In this document: positions 1-7,931 of the stretch, one piece after another | Position numbering within the stretch: position 1 is the stretch's first letter | How the letters are laid out: each line of letters begins with the position of its first letter | Source of the DNA: a virus | Length of the DNA stretch: 30,074 bases | IMG/VR virus record: IMGVR_UViG_3300001472_000084 | Span: 1,802 to 31,875 of that record | Direction: 5' to 3' (one strand) | Translations under genes and position numbers: made by a program | The notes under the pieces: model-generated | Database searches by the model: none | What the model was told of the DNA's origin: nothing | What the model saw: only the letters and a program-made list of their open reading frames with translations

Positions 1-5
1 AACGA

Positions 6-401
6 ATGAAAGAAATATTAGCAAGACTATTTGGAAAAGGTTCGGGGGTTGTTGAGCAGGTCGGAGGAGTTGTAGACAAATTCATTAGAACCAAAGATGA
101 GAAAGCTAAGTTTGAGAAGGAGATGACAGAGATACTTATCAATGCTGAGGCTGATATGCAGAAGAACGTCACCGAGAGATGGAAGTCAGATATGACTTCA
201 GACTCTTGGTTGTCAAAGAACGTCCGACCATTGGTATTGATGTTCTTGGTTCTGTGTACGATGCTATTGATATTTATTGATGCGGGTCGGCTTGATTTTA
301 AAGTTGAAGCAAATTGGGTAGACCTGTTGCAGATTCTTTTACTCACAGTAATAGCTGCATATTTTGGTGGTAGAACCGTTGAGAAGACAAGAAAGAAATA
401 A
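6..401 (+). CDS. Holin, 3TM (gene-transfer-agent holin) type
   Basis: A 131-aa protein likely to form the inner-membrane lesion that starts lysis. The N-terminal 50 residues are amphipathic and charged. A conserved-looking segment SWLSKNVRP at about residues 67-75 leads straight into a hydrophobic span (about 75-94), and a second span lies at about 105-119, followed by a basic tail ending KTRKK. The W..x..RP step before paired membrane spans is typical of the GTA_holin_3TM family as I know it; the third helix would be the weakly hydrophobic N-terminal one. The start lies only 5 nt inside the window, so its promoter is not visible; the bases before it (aacga) match those before the gene at 10687. 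No endolysin is present nearby. An unrelated small membrane protein remains possible. Confidence 0.68.
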   Translation: MKEILARLFGKGSGVVEQVGGVVDKFIRTKDEKAKFEKEMTEILINAEADMQKNVTERWKSDMTSDSWLSKNVRPLVLMFLVLCTMLLIFIDAGRLDFKVEANWVDLLQILLLTVIAAYFGGRTVEKTRKK

Positions 402-405
402 TTCC

Positions 406-413
406 TATCTTTG
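406..413 (+). promoter_or_regulatory. Bacteroidota-type -7 promoter element TATCTTTG
   Basis: TATCTTTG matches the Bacteroidota primary-sigma -7 consensus TAnnTTTG exactly and sits in the 33-nt gap between the holin and the next gene, 22 nt before its ATG. A -33 TTTG at normal spacing is not clear; the nearest TTG is at 379-381, too far. The element lies inside a short dyad, TTCCTA (402-407) and TAGGAA (414-419). The same 12-mer TATCTTTGTAGG recurs before the gene at 18055. Confidence 0.6.
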
Positions 414-434
414 TAGGAAATAAAATTTAATACA

Positions 435-662
435 ATGAAACTTGATGAAAAAGAATTAGAGACCATCCGTGAGATGCAGGGTGAGTTTCAAAAGGCAAAA
501 CTTGCCTTAGCGGATTTAGAGCTTAACAAGTACCAACTTCTAAAGACTATTGATGTCTTGAAGCAAGACTTCGGTAAGCACGAACAGAAGCTTATAGATA
601 AATATGGAGCCGACTCAGTTATAAATGTTCAAACAGGAGAGGTTACTGAAAATAAAAAATAG
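435..662 (+). CDS. Small coiled-coil protein, unknown function
   Basis: A 75-aa, highly charged, predicted all-helical protein. Residues about 5-58 show leucine-rich heptad character (MQGEFQKAKLALADLELNK), followed by a short conserved-looking tail with YGADSVINVQTGEV. Small proteins of this shape, ending in a yGxxxIdxxTGev motif, are frequent in Bacteroidota phages near lysis or packaging genes, but I know no established function. There is no signal peptide or membrane span, so a spanin is unlikely. It is the first gene behind the 406-413 promoter and ends 2 nt before the next start. Confidence 0.72.
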   Translation: MKLDEKELETIREMQGEFQKAKLALADLELNKYQLLKTIDVLKQDFGKHEQKLIDKYGADSVINVQTGEVTENKK

Positions 663-664
663 AG

Positions 665-943
665 ATGCCAAAGATTAGTACATATGCAACTTCAAGTCCT
701 GTTTTAACAACGGACAAGGTTATAGGAACAAATGTTACAGGAACACCTACTAATGCTACAAAGAATTTTACAGCAGGCTCCATTGCTGCATTGGCAAAAA
801 ATGCAGGGGTGTTAGCTCTTCCTGCTCACGCTGACCAAGCTGCTGCTTCGGGTGCATCATTAGCTGCGGGAGCTTTGTATCAGACTGATGGCACCGCTGC
901 GGCCCCTCTTAATGTAGCGGGTATTGTAATGGTGGTTCAATGA
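665..943 (+). CDS. Small virion fibre/decoration-like protein
   Basis: A 92-aa protein rich in Ala, Thr and Ser. The N-terminus reads like the attachment segment of many phage fibre or head-fibre proteins: STYATSSPVLTTDKVIGTN, then TKNFTAGSI at about residues 32-41. The C-terminal third (ALPAHADQAAASGASLAAG, then LYQTDG and a hydrophobic end) resembles the short motif that closes many phage surface proteins. With no receptor-binding domain between the two, it would be a minimal decoration or adaptor protein. The function is inferred from motif resemblance only. It sits 2 nt after the preceding gene and 1 nt before the next. Confidence 0.6.
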   Translation: MPKISTYATSSPVLTTDKVIGTNVTGTPTNATKNFTAGSIAALAKNAGVLALPAHADQAAASGASLAAGALYQTDGTAAAPLNVAGIVMVVQ

Positions 944-944
944 T

Positions 945-1169
945 ATGGATATTCGAAAGATAGCTATAGGTCCTGACTACAAAGGTGGTGCTATGCACTA
1001 CATTGTAGGTCAGAACGTGCTAAACAATCAGTATACTATACACCTTATACGTCAAGATAAGAATGATGGTAGCATAAAAATTTGGATACAAAAAGATGAT
1101 GAGATAGTAATGTGGAAGAGCTTCACTAATACTATGCCGATATCTGTAGAGTACAATATAAACTTTTAA
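945..1169 (+). CDS. Conserved hypothetical phage protein, 74 aa
   Basis: A 74-aa protein predicted to be mostly beta: it begins MDIRKIAIGPDYKGGAMHYI and ends WKSFTNTMPISVEYNINF. It has no signal peptide, membrane span or catalytic motif that I recognise. The layout IGPDYKGGAMHYIVGQ followed by a WKSF..TMPISVEYNI ending looks conserved, and similar small proteins occur in Bacteroidota phage late regions, but I cannot name a function. It starts 1 nt after the preceding TGA, so it is translated with it. It is followed by a 65-nt gap containing a perfect palindrome. Confidence 0.68.
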   Translation: MDIRKIAIGPDYKGGAMHYIVGQNVLNNQYTIHLIRQDKNDGSIKIWIQKDDEIVMWKSFTNTMPISVEYNINF

Positions 1170-1196
1170 GTTTAAAATTAAATTAATAGAGGTATC

Positions 1197-1214
1197 TACA
1201 TATTTAAATATGTA
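1197..1214. repeat. Perfect 18-bp palindrome in the 1170-1234 gap
   Basis: TACATATTTAAATATGTA is its own reverse complement over 18 bases. With a 3-nt offset and one bulge the pairing extends outward: GGTATC at 1191-1196 faces GATAGCC at 1218-1224. A run of T typical of an intrinsic terminator does not follow. It lies 21 nt before the ATG of the GroES-like gene, so it could be a dimeric-protein operator or a hairpin in the polycistronic mRNA acting as a processing or translation-control element. The function is unknown. Confidence 0.55.
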
Positions 1215-1234
1215 ATCGATAGCCTTGTCTTATT

Positions 1235-1798
1235 ATGAAATCACCATTTTATTTTATAACTAAGCCATACAACGGAAGGAGATACGACAACTTCAAGTCT
1301 ATTGGTGGTATTGATTTTATTACTAGCACATCAGAAGAGGACCATCAGTCATCCAATAGATATGCTGAGGTAATAGAAACCCCTATTGGATATGAAGGCC
1401 CTATAAAGAAGGGAGATACCCTTGTAGTTCATCATAATGTATTTAAGTTCTATAATGATATGAAGGGAAGGCAACAAAGCGGAAAGAGTTTCTTTAAGGA
1501 TGACTTGTTTTTTATAGATGAAGAACAGTTCTTTATGTATAAGCAGGATGGAGAATGGTACTCATACGATAGATACTGCTTTGTAAAACCTGTAAGTACA
1601 TCTGAATCATATATATTTAAGCCTTTTAGTGAGGAGCCTTTGGTAGGTATTATGAAGTATCCTAATGAATACTTAAAATCTAAAGGTATATCTAGTGGAG
1701 ATACAGTATGCTTCAAGCCTGATAGTGAGTATGAGTTCGATATAGATGGTGAAAAGCTATATAGAATGTATGACCATCAGATAACAATAAAGATGTAA
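1235..1798 (+). CDS. Putative GroES-like co-chaperonin with two tandem units
   Basis: A 187-aa protein. Residues about 5-95 follow the GroES order: a first strand FYFITKP, a GGI-containing loop (SIGGIDFITSTS, the place of the GroES mobile loop), a strand YAEVIETP, then a KKGDTLVVHHNVF turn-strand like GroES 'VKvGDrVlF', and DLFFIDEEQFFMY. Residues about 108-187 repeat the plan: YCFVKPV, LVGIMKYP, then SSGDTVCFKP and FDIDGEKLYRMYDHQITI, resembling GroES 'kiDGeeYlimresdIlai'. A phage co-chaperonin (as T4 gp31) would cap host GroEL and help fold the capsid protein. The length is about twice one GroES, fitting a duplication. It overlaps the next start by 1 nt (TAATG). The similarity is my own reading, not a database hit; a different beta-barrel protein is possible. 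Confidence 0.58.
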   Translation: MKSPFYFITKPYNGRRYDNFKSIGGIDFITSTSEEDHQSSNRYAEVIETPIGYEGPIKKGDTLVVHHNVFKFYNDMKGRQQSGKSFFKDDLFFIDEEQFFMYKQDGEWYSYDRYCFVKPVSTSESYIFKPFSEEPLVGIMKYPNEYLKSKGISSGDTVCFKPDSEYEFDIDGEKLYRMYDHQITIKM

Positions 1799-2079
1799 TG
1801 GATAATAAGGATGTAAAGCTAAGGATTATAGATGCAGCTATGAAAGCTGTTGAGCAGCTTATAAAGGTAGCTAAAGAGGATATAATAAAGATAGACCCTG
1901 AAGATGAGCTTGCAGCAGACAGGTTAAAGAATGCGGCAGCTACAAAAAAATTAGCTATCTTCGATGCATTCGAGATACTTACAAAGATTGAAAACGAAAG
2001 AGCGGATATAGATATAGCGGATAAAGGTCCATCAAGGGTAGACACAAAACAGGGATTTGCAGAAAGAAGGTCAAAGTAG
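1798..2079 (+). CDS. Candidate small terminase subunit
   Basis: A 93-aa, charged, helix-rich protein directly upstream of and overlapping the large terminase gene, the usual place of the small subunit that recognises phage DNA. Helical segments run from about residue 5 to 30 (VKLRIIDAAMKAVEQLIKVA) and from about 40 to 70 (AADRLKNAAATKKLAIFDAF), with a polar, basic tail ending AERRSK. No recognisable helix-turn-helix stands out, and it is short for a TerS. The assignment therefore rests on position and general shape. It could instead be an unrelated packaging accessory protein. Confidence 0.42.
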   Translation: MDNKDVKLRIIDAAMKAVEQLIKVAKEDIIKIDPEDELAADRLKNAAATKKLAIFDAFEILTKIENERADIDIADKGPSRVDTKQGFAERRSK

Positions 2080-4306
2080 TTTATACAAGGTGTTAGAGGG
2101 CTATGTTTCTTCTAATGTTATAACCAACAAGAACAGAAACAAGAGTTGGTTGTATGGATATGATACCAAGTATGATATGATAATCATCTCTAAGACAGGA
2201 ATGATTGGAGAGATTATAAATATCAAGGGATTAGTGATAGCACTTCCGGCTGCACCTAAAGACATTTACAAAAGAAGTAAGACTGCATCTGAGCAGTATT
2301 GGGAGCGTAACGAAATACCTAAGCCTTTAGAGAAGATTACATCTATATTCCAATGGAATGAGAAGCCTACCGACTTTAAGAATATATGGGTAGACTATAT
2401 AGAGGGAGAGTTTGATAAGCGGGAGATAGGATATTGGTTTATGAATAACGGTAAGCCTAACTATATTACAGGGCCTCACTATATGTATCTGCAGTGGACT
2501 AGCATTGATGTTGGATACCCTGACTACCGAGAGGCAAATAGAATACTATACATATATTGGGAGGCGTGTAAGGCTGACAAGAGAAGCTTTGGAATGGACT
2601 ACCTAAAGATAAGACGTTCAGGATTTTCTTTTATGAGCTCATCAGAGTGTGTAAACACCGGAACGCTAGCAAAAGATTCTAGGGTAGGTATATTATCTAA
2701 GACCGGTGCTGATGCGAAAAAGATGTTTACCGACAAGGTTGTTCCTATAAACAGCAGGCTTCCATTCTTCTTCAAGCCTATTATGGATGGTATGGACAAA
2801 CCAAAAACTGAGCTAGCCTTTAGGATTCCGGCAGCAAAGATTACAAAAAAGAATATGTACGACACCACCGTAGATGATTTAATGGGGTTAGATACAACAA
2901 TAGATTGGAAGAATACAGATGACAACAGCTATGATGGTGAGAAGCTATTACTATTGGTTCACGATGAGAGTGGTAAGTGGCTAAAGCCAAATAATATATT
3001 AAATAATTGGCGTGTAACAAAGACCTGTCTTAGGTTAGGTAGTAAGATTATAGGTAAATGTATGATGGGCTCAACCTCCAATGCATTAGCAAAGGGTGGT
3101 GAAGAGTTTAAGAAGCTATACAATGATTCTGATGTAACTAAAAGAAACGCCAACGGTCAGACCAAGAGCGGTATGTATTCGTTGTTTATTCCTATGGAGT
3201 GGAATATGGAAGGCTTCATAGATATATACGGTATGCCTGTATTTAGAAAACCGATTAAGGCTATACGTGGGGTTGATGGCGAGATGATTGACAATGGTGC
3301 TATTGACTATTGGGAGGCAGAGGTAGAGTCATTAAAGAATGACCCCGATGCTTTAAACGAGTTCTATCGTCAGTTTCCTCGTACCGAGTCTCACGCATTT
3401 AGGGATGAGAGTAAGCAATCCCTTTTTAATTTAACAAAGTTATATCAGCAGATAGACTATAATGACTCATTAATAAATGAGCATCACCTAACTAGAGGCA
3501 GCTTTCATTGGAAGGATGGAGTTATAGACTCTAAGGTTGTGTGGTCACCTGATAAGAGGGGTAGGTTCCTAGTTAGTTGGCTACCAAAAAAAGGATTACA
3601 AAACAGTGTGATAAATAAGAGAGGTATAAAGCATCCCGGTAACGACCATCTTGGCTCGTTTGGATGTGACTCCTATGACATATCCGGCACTGTAGGTGGT
3701 GGTGGTTCTAATGGGGCACTACACGGAATAACAAAGTTTAATATGGATGATGCTCCTAGCAATGAGTTTTTCTTGGAGTATGTTGCTAGACCACAGACTG
3801 CAGAGATATTCTTTGAGGAGGTGCTTATGGCCTGTGTGTTCTATGGTATGCCTATACTTGTAGAGAACAATAAGCCTAGACTACTGTATCATTTTAAGAA
3901 TAGAGGCTATAGAGGATTTAGTATCAATAGACCTGACAAACATTACAATAGATTATCTAAAACTGAAAGAGAGTTAGGCGGTATACCTAACTCAAGTGAG
4001 GATATTAAACAGGCTCACGCATCTGCTATTGAATCATATATAGAAAAGTATGTGGGTATAGATTTAGAAGGCACATATCGAGATACTGATGAGATGGGCT
4101 TTATGCCTTTTGCTAGAACCCTTGAAGATTGGGCTAAGTTTGATATAAGTAACAGAACAAAATATGATGCCACTATTAGTTCAGGTTTGGCTATTATGGC
4201 AAACCAAAAACAGGTGTATCTCCCTGAGAAAAAAGAGTCGAAAATAAGTATTAACTTTGCAAGGTATACCAATAAAGGTACAAGAAGCGAAATAATTAGA
4301 AGATGA
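2057..4306 (+). CDS. terL: Terminase large subunit (packaging ATPase-nuclease)
   Basis: A 749-aa DNA-packaging motor. The ATPase half has a terminase-type Walker A, KIRRSGFS (R186-S191), a Walker B after a hydrophobic strand, LLLLVHDES (D303, E304), and a coupling motif MMGSTSN (336-342). The RNase-H-fold nuclease half shows acidic residues in GCDSYD (D538, D541) and ILVENN (E603); D649 is a tentative third metal ligand. The length is typical or slightly long. The start used is TTG at 2057, overlapping the previous gene by 23 nt; an in-frame GTG at 2090 is the alternative, since neither has a Shine-Dalgarno site. The stop overlaps the portal start (ATGA), so the two are translationally coupled. 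Assignment is firm; the start is not. Confidence 0.93.
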   Translation: MQKEGQSSLYKVLEGYVSSNVITNKNRNKSWLYGYDTKYDMIIISKTGMIGEIINIKGLVIALPAAPKDIYKRSKTASEQYWERNEIPKPLEKITSIFQWNEKPTDFKNIWVDYIEGEFDKREIGYWFMNNGKPNYITGPHYMYLQWTSIDVGYPDYREANRILYIYWEACKADKRSFGMDYLKIRRSGFSFMSSSECVNTGTLAKDSRVGILSKTGADAKKMFTDKVVPINSRLPFFFKPIMDGMDKPKTELAFRIPAAKITKKNMYDTTVDDLMGLDTTIDWKNTDDNSYDGEKLLLLVHDESGKWLKPNNILNNWRVTKTCLRLGSKIIGKCMMGSTSNALAKGGEEFKKLYNDSDVTKRNANGQTKSGMYSLFIPMEWNMEGFIDIYGMPVFRKPIKAIRGVDGEMIDNGAIDYWEAEVESLKNDPDALNEFYRQFPRTESHAFRDESKQSLFNLTKLYQQIDYNDSLINEHHLTRGSFHWKDGVIDSKVVWSPDKRGRFLVSWLPKKGLQNSVINKRGIKHPGNDHLGSFGCDSYDISGTVGGGGSNGALHGITKFNMDDAPSNEFFLEYVARPQTAEIFFEEVLMACVFYGMPILVENNKPRLLYHFKNRGYRGFSINRPDKHYNRLSKTERELGGIPNSSEDIKQAHASAIESYIEKYVGIDLEGTYRDTDEMGFMPFARTLEDWAKFDISNRTKYDATISSGLAIMANQKQVYLPEKKESKISINFARYTNKGTRSEIIRR

Positions 4307-6738
4307 AGGATGTAAAAGTAAACATTTCATCTACAGGATTTCCAAGTCAATTTGTTTCTGACGCTGAGAAAGCAACAGAAGAGTTCGGATTACAGATTGG
4401 ACAGGCTATTCAATATGAATGGTTTAGAAAGGATGGTCAATCTTGTAGATATTATAGCCAATGGAGAAACTTTAATAGGTTAAGATTATATGCAAGAGGC
4501 GAGCAGTCAATTGCTAAATATAAATCTGAATTGGCGGTAGATGGAGACTTGTCATACCTCAACCTTGATTGGACACCGGTTCCAATAATACCTAAGTTTG
4601 TTGATATTGTTGTAAACGGTATGAGCGATAGACTATTTAAGGTAGATACATATGCTCAGGATGCAATGTCTCAAGCTAAACGTAGTAAGTATCAAGATAT
4701 GATAGAGGGTCAGATGGTGTCTAAAGAGGTGCTGTCTATAATACAAGAAAAGTCAGGGGTAGACCCATTCGCTATGGACCCTGCTAACTTGCCTGAGTCA
4801 GATGAGGAGCTTCAGTTATATATGAATCTAAACTACAAGCCTGCTATTGAAATAGCTGAGGAAGAAGCTATAAATACTATATTTGATGAGAACCACTATC
4901 AAGATATAAGAAAGAGGCTCGACTATGACCAAATGGTTCTAGGAATATCCTGTGCTAAGCACGAGTTCTTACCGGGAGCAGGTGTTCAGCTATCTTATGT
5001 AGACCCTGCGAATATTGTATACAGTTATACAGAGGACCCACAATTTAAGGACTGCTTCTATTGGGGAGAGATAAAGACAATACCAATAACTGAGCTTGTA
5101 AAAATCGACCCATCTTTAACTAGGGAGGACCTAGAGGAAATAAGTAAGTACAGTCAGAGTTGGTACGACTACTATAATACAGCTCAGTATTACGAGAATG
5201 ATATATTCTATAGGGATACCTGTACTGTTATGTACTTCAACTATAAAACCACAAAGAAGGTAGTCTATAAGAAGAAGATACTTGAAGGCGGTGGCTCTAA
5301 GGTTATTGAGAAGGATGACCAATTTAATCCTCCTGCAGATATGATGGAAGAGGGTCGATTCGAAAAGATTGAAAAGACTATTGATGTATGGTATGACGGT
5401 GTTATGGTTATGGGTACTAACATACTATTGAAGTGGGAGATGGCTAGAAATATGGTACGTCCAAAGTCTGCAAGTCAGCACGCACTACCAAACTACGTAG
5501 CATCAGCACCACGAATGTATAAGGGTGTTATTGAATCATTGGTTAGAAGGATGATTCCCTTTGCTGATTTAATTCAGATGACACACCTTAAGCTTCAGCA
5601 AGTAATATCTAGGGTAGTACCTGATGGTGTATATATAGATGCGGATGGATTAAATGAAGTTGATTTAGGTACAGGCTCTGCATACAATCCTGAAGATGCA
5701 TTAAGACTGTACTTTCAAACAGGTAGTGTTATTGGTAGAAGTTATACTCAAGATGGTGAATATAATCAGGGTAAGGTTCCTATCAAGGAGCTTCAATCAT
5801 CATCAGGGGCTAGTAAATCACAGATGCTTATATACAACTACAATCACTATATGGATATGATTCGTGCGGTTACAGGACTGAATGAGGCTAGGGATGGTTC
5901 TGCACCAAACTCAGATGCGTTAGTGGGTCTACAGAAGCTTGCAGCATTGAGCTCTAATACAGCAACTAGACATATACTTGACAGTAGCCTTTACATATAT
6001 AGAACATTAGCCGAGGCATTAACATATAGAGTTGCTGATATATTAGAGTATTCAGACTTTAAGGATGACTTTGTAAATAAGATAGGTAAGTATAATGTAA
6101 GTATACTTAATGATATATCAGACCTATACATCTATGATTTTGGAATCTTTATCGAAGTTAGTCCTGATGAAGAAGAGAAGGCACAGCTTGAGCAGAACAT
6201 TCAGATGGCATTATCACAGAAGGACATCAGCCTTGAGGATGCTATTGATATTCGTGAGATTAGAAATCTTAAGATGGCTAATCAATTATTAAAGCTTAAG
6301 CGTAAGCAGAAGCAAGAGAGAGAGCAGCAGCAACAGATGCAGATGCAGGCAATGCAATCACAACAGCAGATGCAGTCTCAAGAGCTTGCGGCACAGACAG
6401 CTATGCAGAAGATACAGGCAGAGACGCAGTCTAAGATGCAGATTAAGCAGGCAGAGGTTGCATTTGAGATTGAGAAACTTAAGAACGAGGCAGACCTCAA
6501 GAGGCAGCTTATGCAGACTGAGTTTGATTTTAATATGCAGCTTCGAGATATGAGTGAGAATGCCCTACAGAGTAGAGAAACTCAGAGAGAAAACGCTAAG
6601 TCAGACCGTATAAGTCAACAAAATAGTGAGCAGTCTAAGCTTATTAACCAAAGGAAAAACAACCTACCTCCACAGACATTTGAGTCTAACGAGGATAGTC
6701 TTGATGGCTTCGATATGGCAGAGTTTGACCCTCGCTAA
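4303..6738 (+). CDS. Portal protein
   Basis: An 811-aa protein directly after the large terminase and before scaffold and capsid genes, the standard portal position. Length and order fit large podovirus/crAss-like portals, whose dodecamer forms the DNA gateway and terminase dock. The first 600 residues contain the mixed alpha/beta body, including YNYNHYMDMIRAVTGLNEARDG at about 508-529, the kind of segment found next to the portal crown and stem. From about residue 665 to 785 the protein becomes an extended helix rich in Gln, Met and Glu (QQQQMQMQAMQSQQQMQSQ), likely the C-terminal barrel or coiled coil that projects into the capsid. It ends in an acidic tail. It overlaps terL by 4 nt. The body assignment is mainly by context and length. 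Confidence 0.85.
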   Translation: MKDVKVNISSTGFPSQFVSDAEKATEEFGLQIGQAIQYEWFRKDGQSCRYYSQWRNFNRLRLYARGEQSIAKYKSELAVDGDLSYLNLDWTPVPIIPKFVDIVVNGMSDRLFKVDTYAQDAMSQAKRSKYQDMIEGQMVSKEVLSIIQEKSGVDPFAMDPANLPESDEELQLYMNLNYKPAIEIAEEEAINTIFDENHYQDIRKRLDYDQMVLGISCAKHEFLPGAGVQLSYVDPANIVYSYTEDPQFKDCFYWGEIKTIPITELVKIDPSLTREDLEEISKYSQSWYDYYNTAQYYENDIFYRDTCTVMYFNYKTTKKVVYKKKILEGGGSKVIEKDDQFNPPADMMEEGRFEKIEKTIDVWYDGVMVMGTNILLKWEMARNMVRPKSASQHALPNYVASAPRMYKGVIESLVRRMIPFADLIQMTHLKLQQVISRVVPDGVYIDADGLNEVDLGTGSAYNPEDALRLYFQTGSVIGRSYTQDGEYNQGKVPIKELQSSSGASKSQMLIYNYNHYMDMIRAVTGLNEARDGSAPNSDALVGLQKLAALSSNTATRHILDSSLYIYRTLAEALTYRVADILEYSDFKDDFVNKIGKYNVSILNDISDLYIYDFGIFIEVSPDEEEKAQLEQNIQMALSQKDISLEDAIDIREIRNLKMANQLLKLKRKQKQEREQQQQMQMQAMQSQQQMQSQELAAQTAMQKIQAETQSKMQIKQAEVAFEIEKLKNEADLKRQLMQTEFDFNMQLRDMSENALQSRETQRENAKSDRISQQNSEQSKLINQRKNNLPPQTFESNEDSLDGFDMAEFDPR

Positions 6739-6756
6739 AAGGTAAAAAAAAATAAC

Positions 6757-6764
6757 TAACTTTG
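6757..6764 (+). promoter_or_regulatory. Bacteroidota-type -7 element TAACTTTG before the capsid operon
   Basis: TAACTTTG fits TAnnTTTG and lies in the 41-nt gap between portal and scaffold genes, 16 nt before the scaffold ATG. This implies an mRNA leader of only about ten bases. An A-run of nine precedes it. A TTTG at 6724-6727 is 29 nt upstream, longer than the usual -33/-7 spacing, so the -33 element is weak or absent. It would drive scaffold plus major capsid protein. Confidence 0.58.
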
Positions 6765-6779
6765 TAAAAATATAATCTA

Positions 6780-7916
6780 ATGGAAATTAAAGTAAAAGCA
6801 GTAGAGTCCCCGGGCTCTAAATCTGTACAAGAGGTAGAAAAAGAATTGTTAGAAAAACACGAAGACTCATTACAGAGCGAAGAGGTTCAAGCTAACGATA
6901 CAGGAGTGGAAGAAAGCACTGAGGGTGCCACGGCCACACCGGAACAAGAAGAAATACAGCCGCAAGGCGAAGCACAAGAATCCTCAGAGTTAAGTGAGGA
7001 AGACGTTCTTTCATATATTGGTAAAAGATATGGCAAGGATATAAACTCATTCGATGAGCTTATGTCCGAGCGAGAGTCCTCAGAGGAATTACCTGAGGAT
7101 GTAGCTGCCTATCTTAAATATAAAAAAGAGACAGGGCGTGGATTCAATGACTTCCAAAGATTACAGGAAGACTTTGATGATATGGACCCTGACTACTTAC
7201 TAACTCAATATTATAAAGCCACGGAGGCGGGGCTTGATAATGATGATATAGATATTATGCTAAGTGAGTTTGATTACGATGAGGACTTGGATGACGAGAC
7301 TGACGTAAAGAAAATAAAGCTAGCAAAAAAGAAAGTAGTCGCAAAGGCCAAAGGGTACTTTGAGGATATGAAGGAACAATACAAGCTCCCACTTGAGTCA
7401 AGTGGTGGTGAGAGTTCGGGAGTAGACTCCGAGGAGATGGAGGCGTATAAGCGATATACAGAGTCTGCTAAGACCCAACAGGAGCTAGGGGAGCGTAGAC
7501 GAAATTGGTTTACTGAAAAAACCAACGAGGTTTTCGGAGGGGAGTTCAAAGGTTTTGAATTTTCTGTTGATGATAAAGCCGTACTATACTCACCGCAATC
7601 TGCCGATGAGCTAAAGACTAAACAGTCTGACGTTATGAACTTCTTAAATAGGTTTATGAACGATGAAGGTTTAATAGCTGATGCAGAGGGCTACCATAAG
7701 GCGATAGCAGTGGCATCAAACCCTGAGAAGTTTGCTCAGTTCTTTTACGAACAAGGCAAGGCTTCAGCAACTGAGGACGTGGCCCGTAAGATGAAAAACA
7801 TTGATATGTCTACACGGAATACACCTGAGGTTTCTACAAAGGGGGGTATGCAAATTCGAGCTATAAATCCTGACTCGGGGAAGGGCTTGAAAATTAGAAG
7901 TATTAAAAATAAATAA
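6780..7916 (+). CDS. Capsid scaffolding-like protein
   Basis: A 378-aa, strongly acidic, low-hydrophobicity protein located directly before the major capsid gene. The first 75 residues are disordered and Glu/Gln/Ser-rich; the middle contains acidic helical stretches (for example YDEDLDDETDVKKIKLAKKK at about 161-180); the C-terminus is short and basic (GKGLKIRSIKNK). An acidic helical body with a basic C-terminal tail is the usual architecture of phage scaffolds such as that of P22, whose basic C-terminal helix-turn-helix binds the capsid protein. No protease motif is visible, so scaffold removal is presumably by release or by a protein encoded elsewhere. It shares the 6757 promoter with the capsid gene. 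Family membership is inferred from position and composition. Confidence 0.72.
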   Translation: MEIKVKAVESPGSKSVQEVEKELLEKHEDSLQSEEVQANDTGVEESTEGATATPEQEEIQPQGEAQESSELSEEDVLSYIGKRYGKDINSFDELMSERESSEELPEDVAAYLKYKKETGRGFNDFQRLQEDFDDMDPDYLLTQYYKATEAGLDNDDIDIMLSEFDYDEDLDDETDVKKIKLAKKKVVAKAKGYFEDMKEQYKLPLESSGGESSGVDSEEMEAYKRYTESAKTQQELGERRRNWFTEKTNEVFGGEFKGFEFSVDDKAVLYSPQSADELKTKQSDVMNFLNRFMNDEGLIADAEGYHKAIAVASNPEKFAQFFYEQGKASATEDVARKMKNIDMSTRNTPEVSTKGGMQIRAINPDSGKGLKIRSIKNK

Positions 7917-7931
7917 AAAAGAAAAAGAAAA
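7917..7931 (+). promoter_or_regulatory. Purine-only A-rich leader of the capsid gene
   Basis: All 15 bases between the scaffold stop and the capsid ATG are purines, almost all A (AAAAGAAAAAGAAAA), with no Shine-Dalgarno sequence. Bacteroidota translate many genes without Shine-Dalgarno pairing and favour A-rich, unstructured sequence before the start, so this tract plausibly acts as a strong initiation region for the most abundant virion protein. The role is inferred. Confidence 0.4.

Noticed and set aside
435-662. The 75-aa coiled-coil protein as a spanin partner of the holin
   Set aside because: It has neither a signal-anchor nor a lipoprotein signal, which spanins require.
1220-1227. TAGCCTTG as a sixth promoter before the GroES-like gene
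   Set aside because: It has one mismatch to TAnnTTTG and would place the transcription start at or next to the ATG; kept only as a note on the palindrome finding.
4132-4598. TAAGTTTG matches inside the terminase and portal genes
   Set aside because: A motif with six fixed bases is expected several times by chance in 30 kb of A/T-rich sequence; only the intergenic, gene-proximal copies are credible.
6110-6292. A 60-codon + frame inside the portal gene
   Set aside because: It is fully embedded in the portal reading frame, has no start context and no recognisable sequence.
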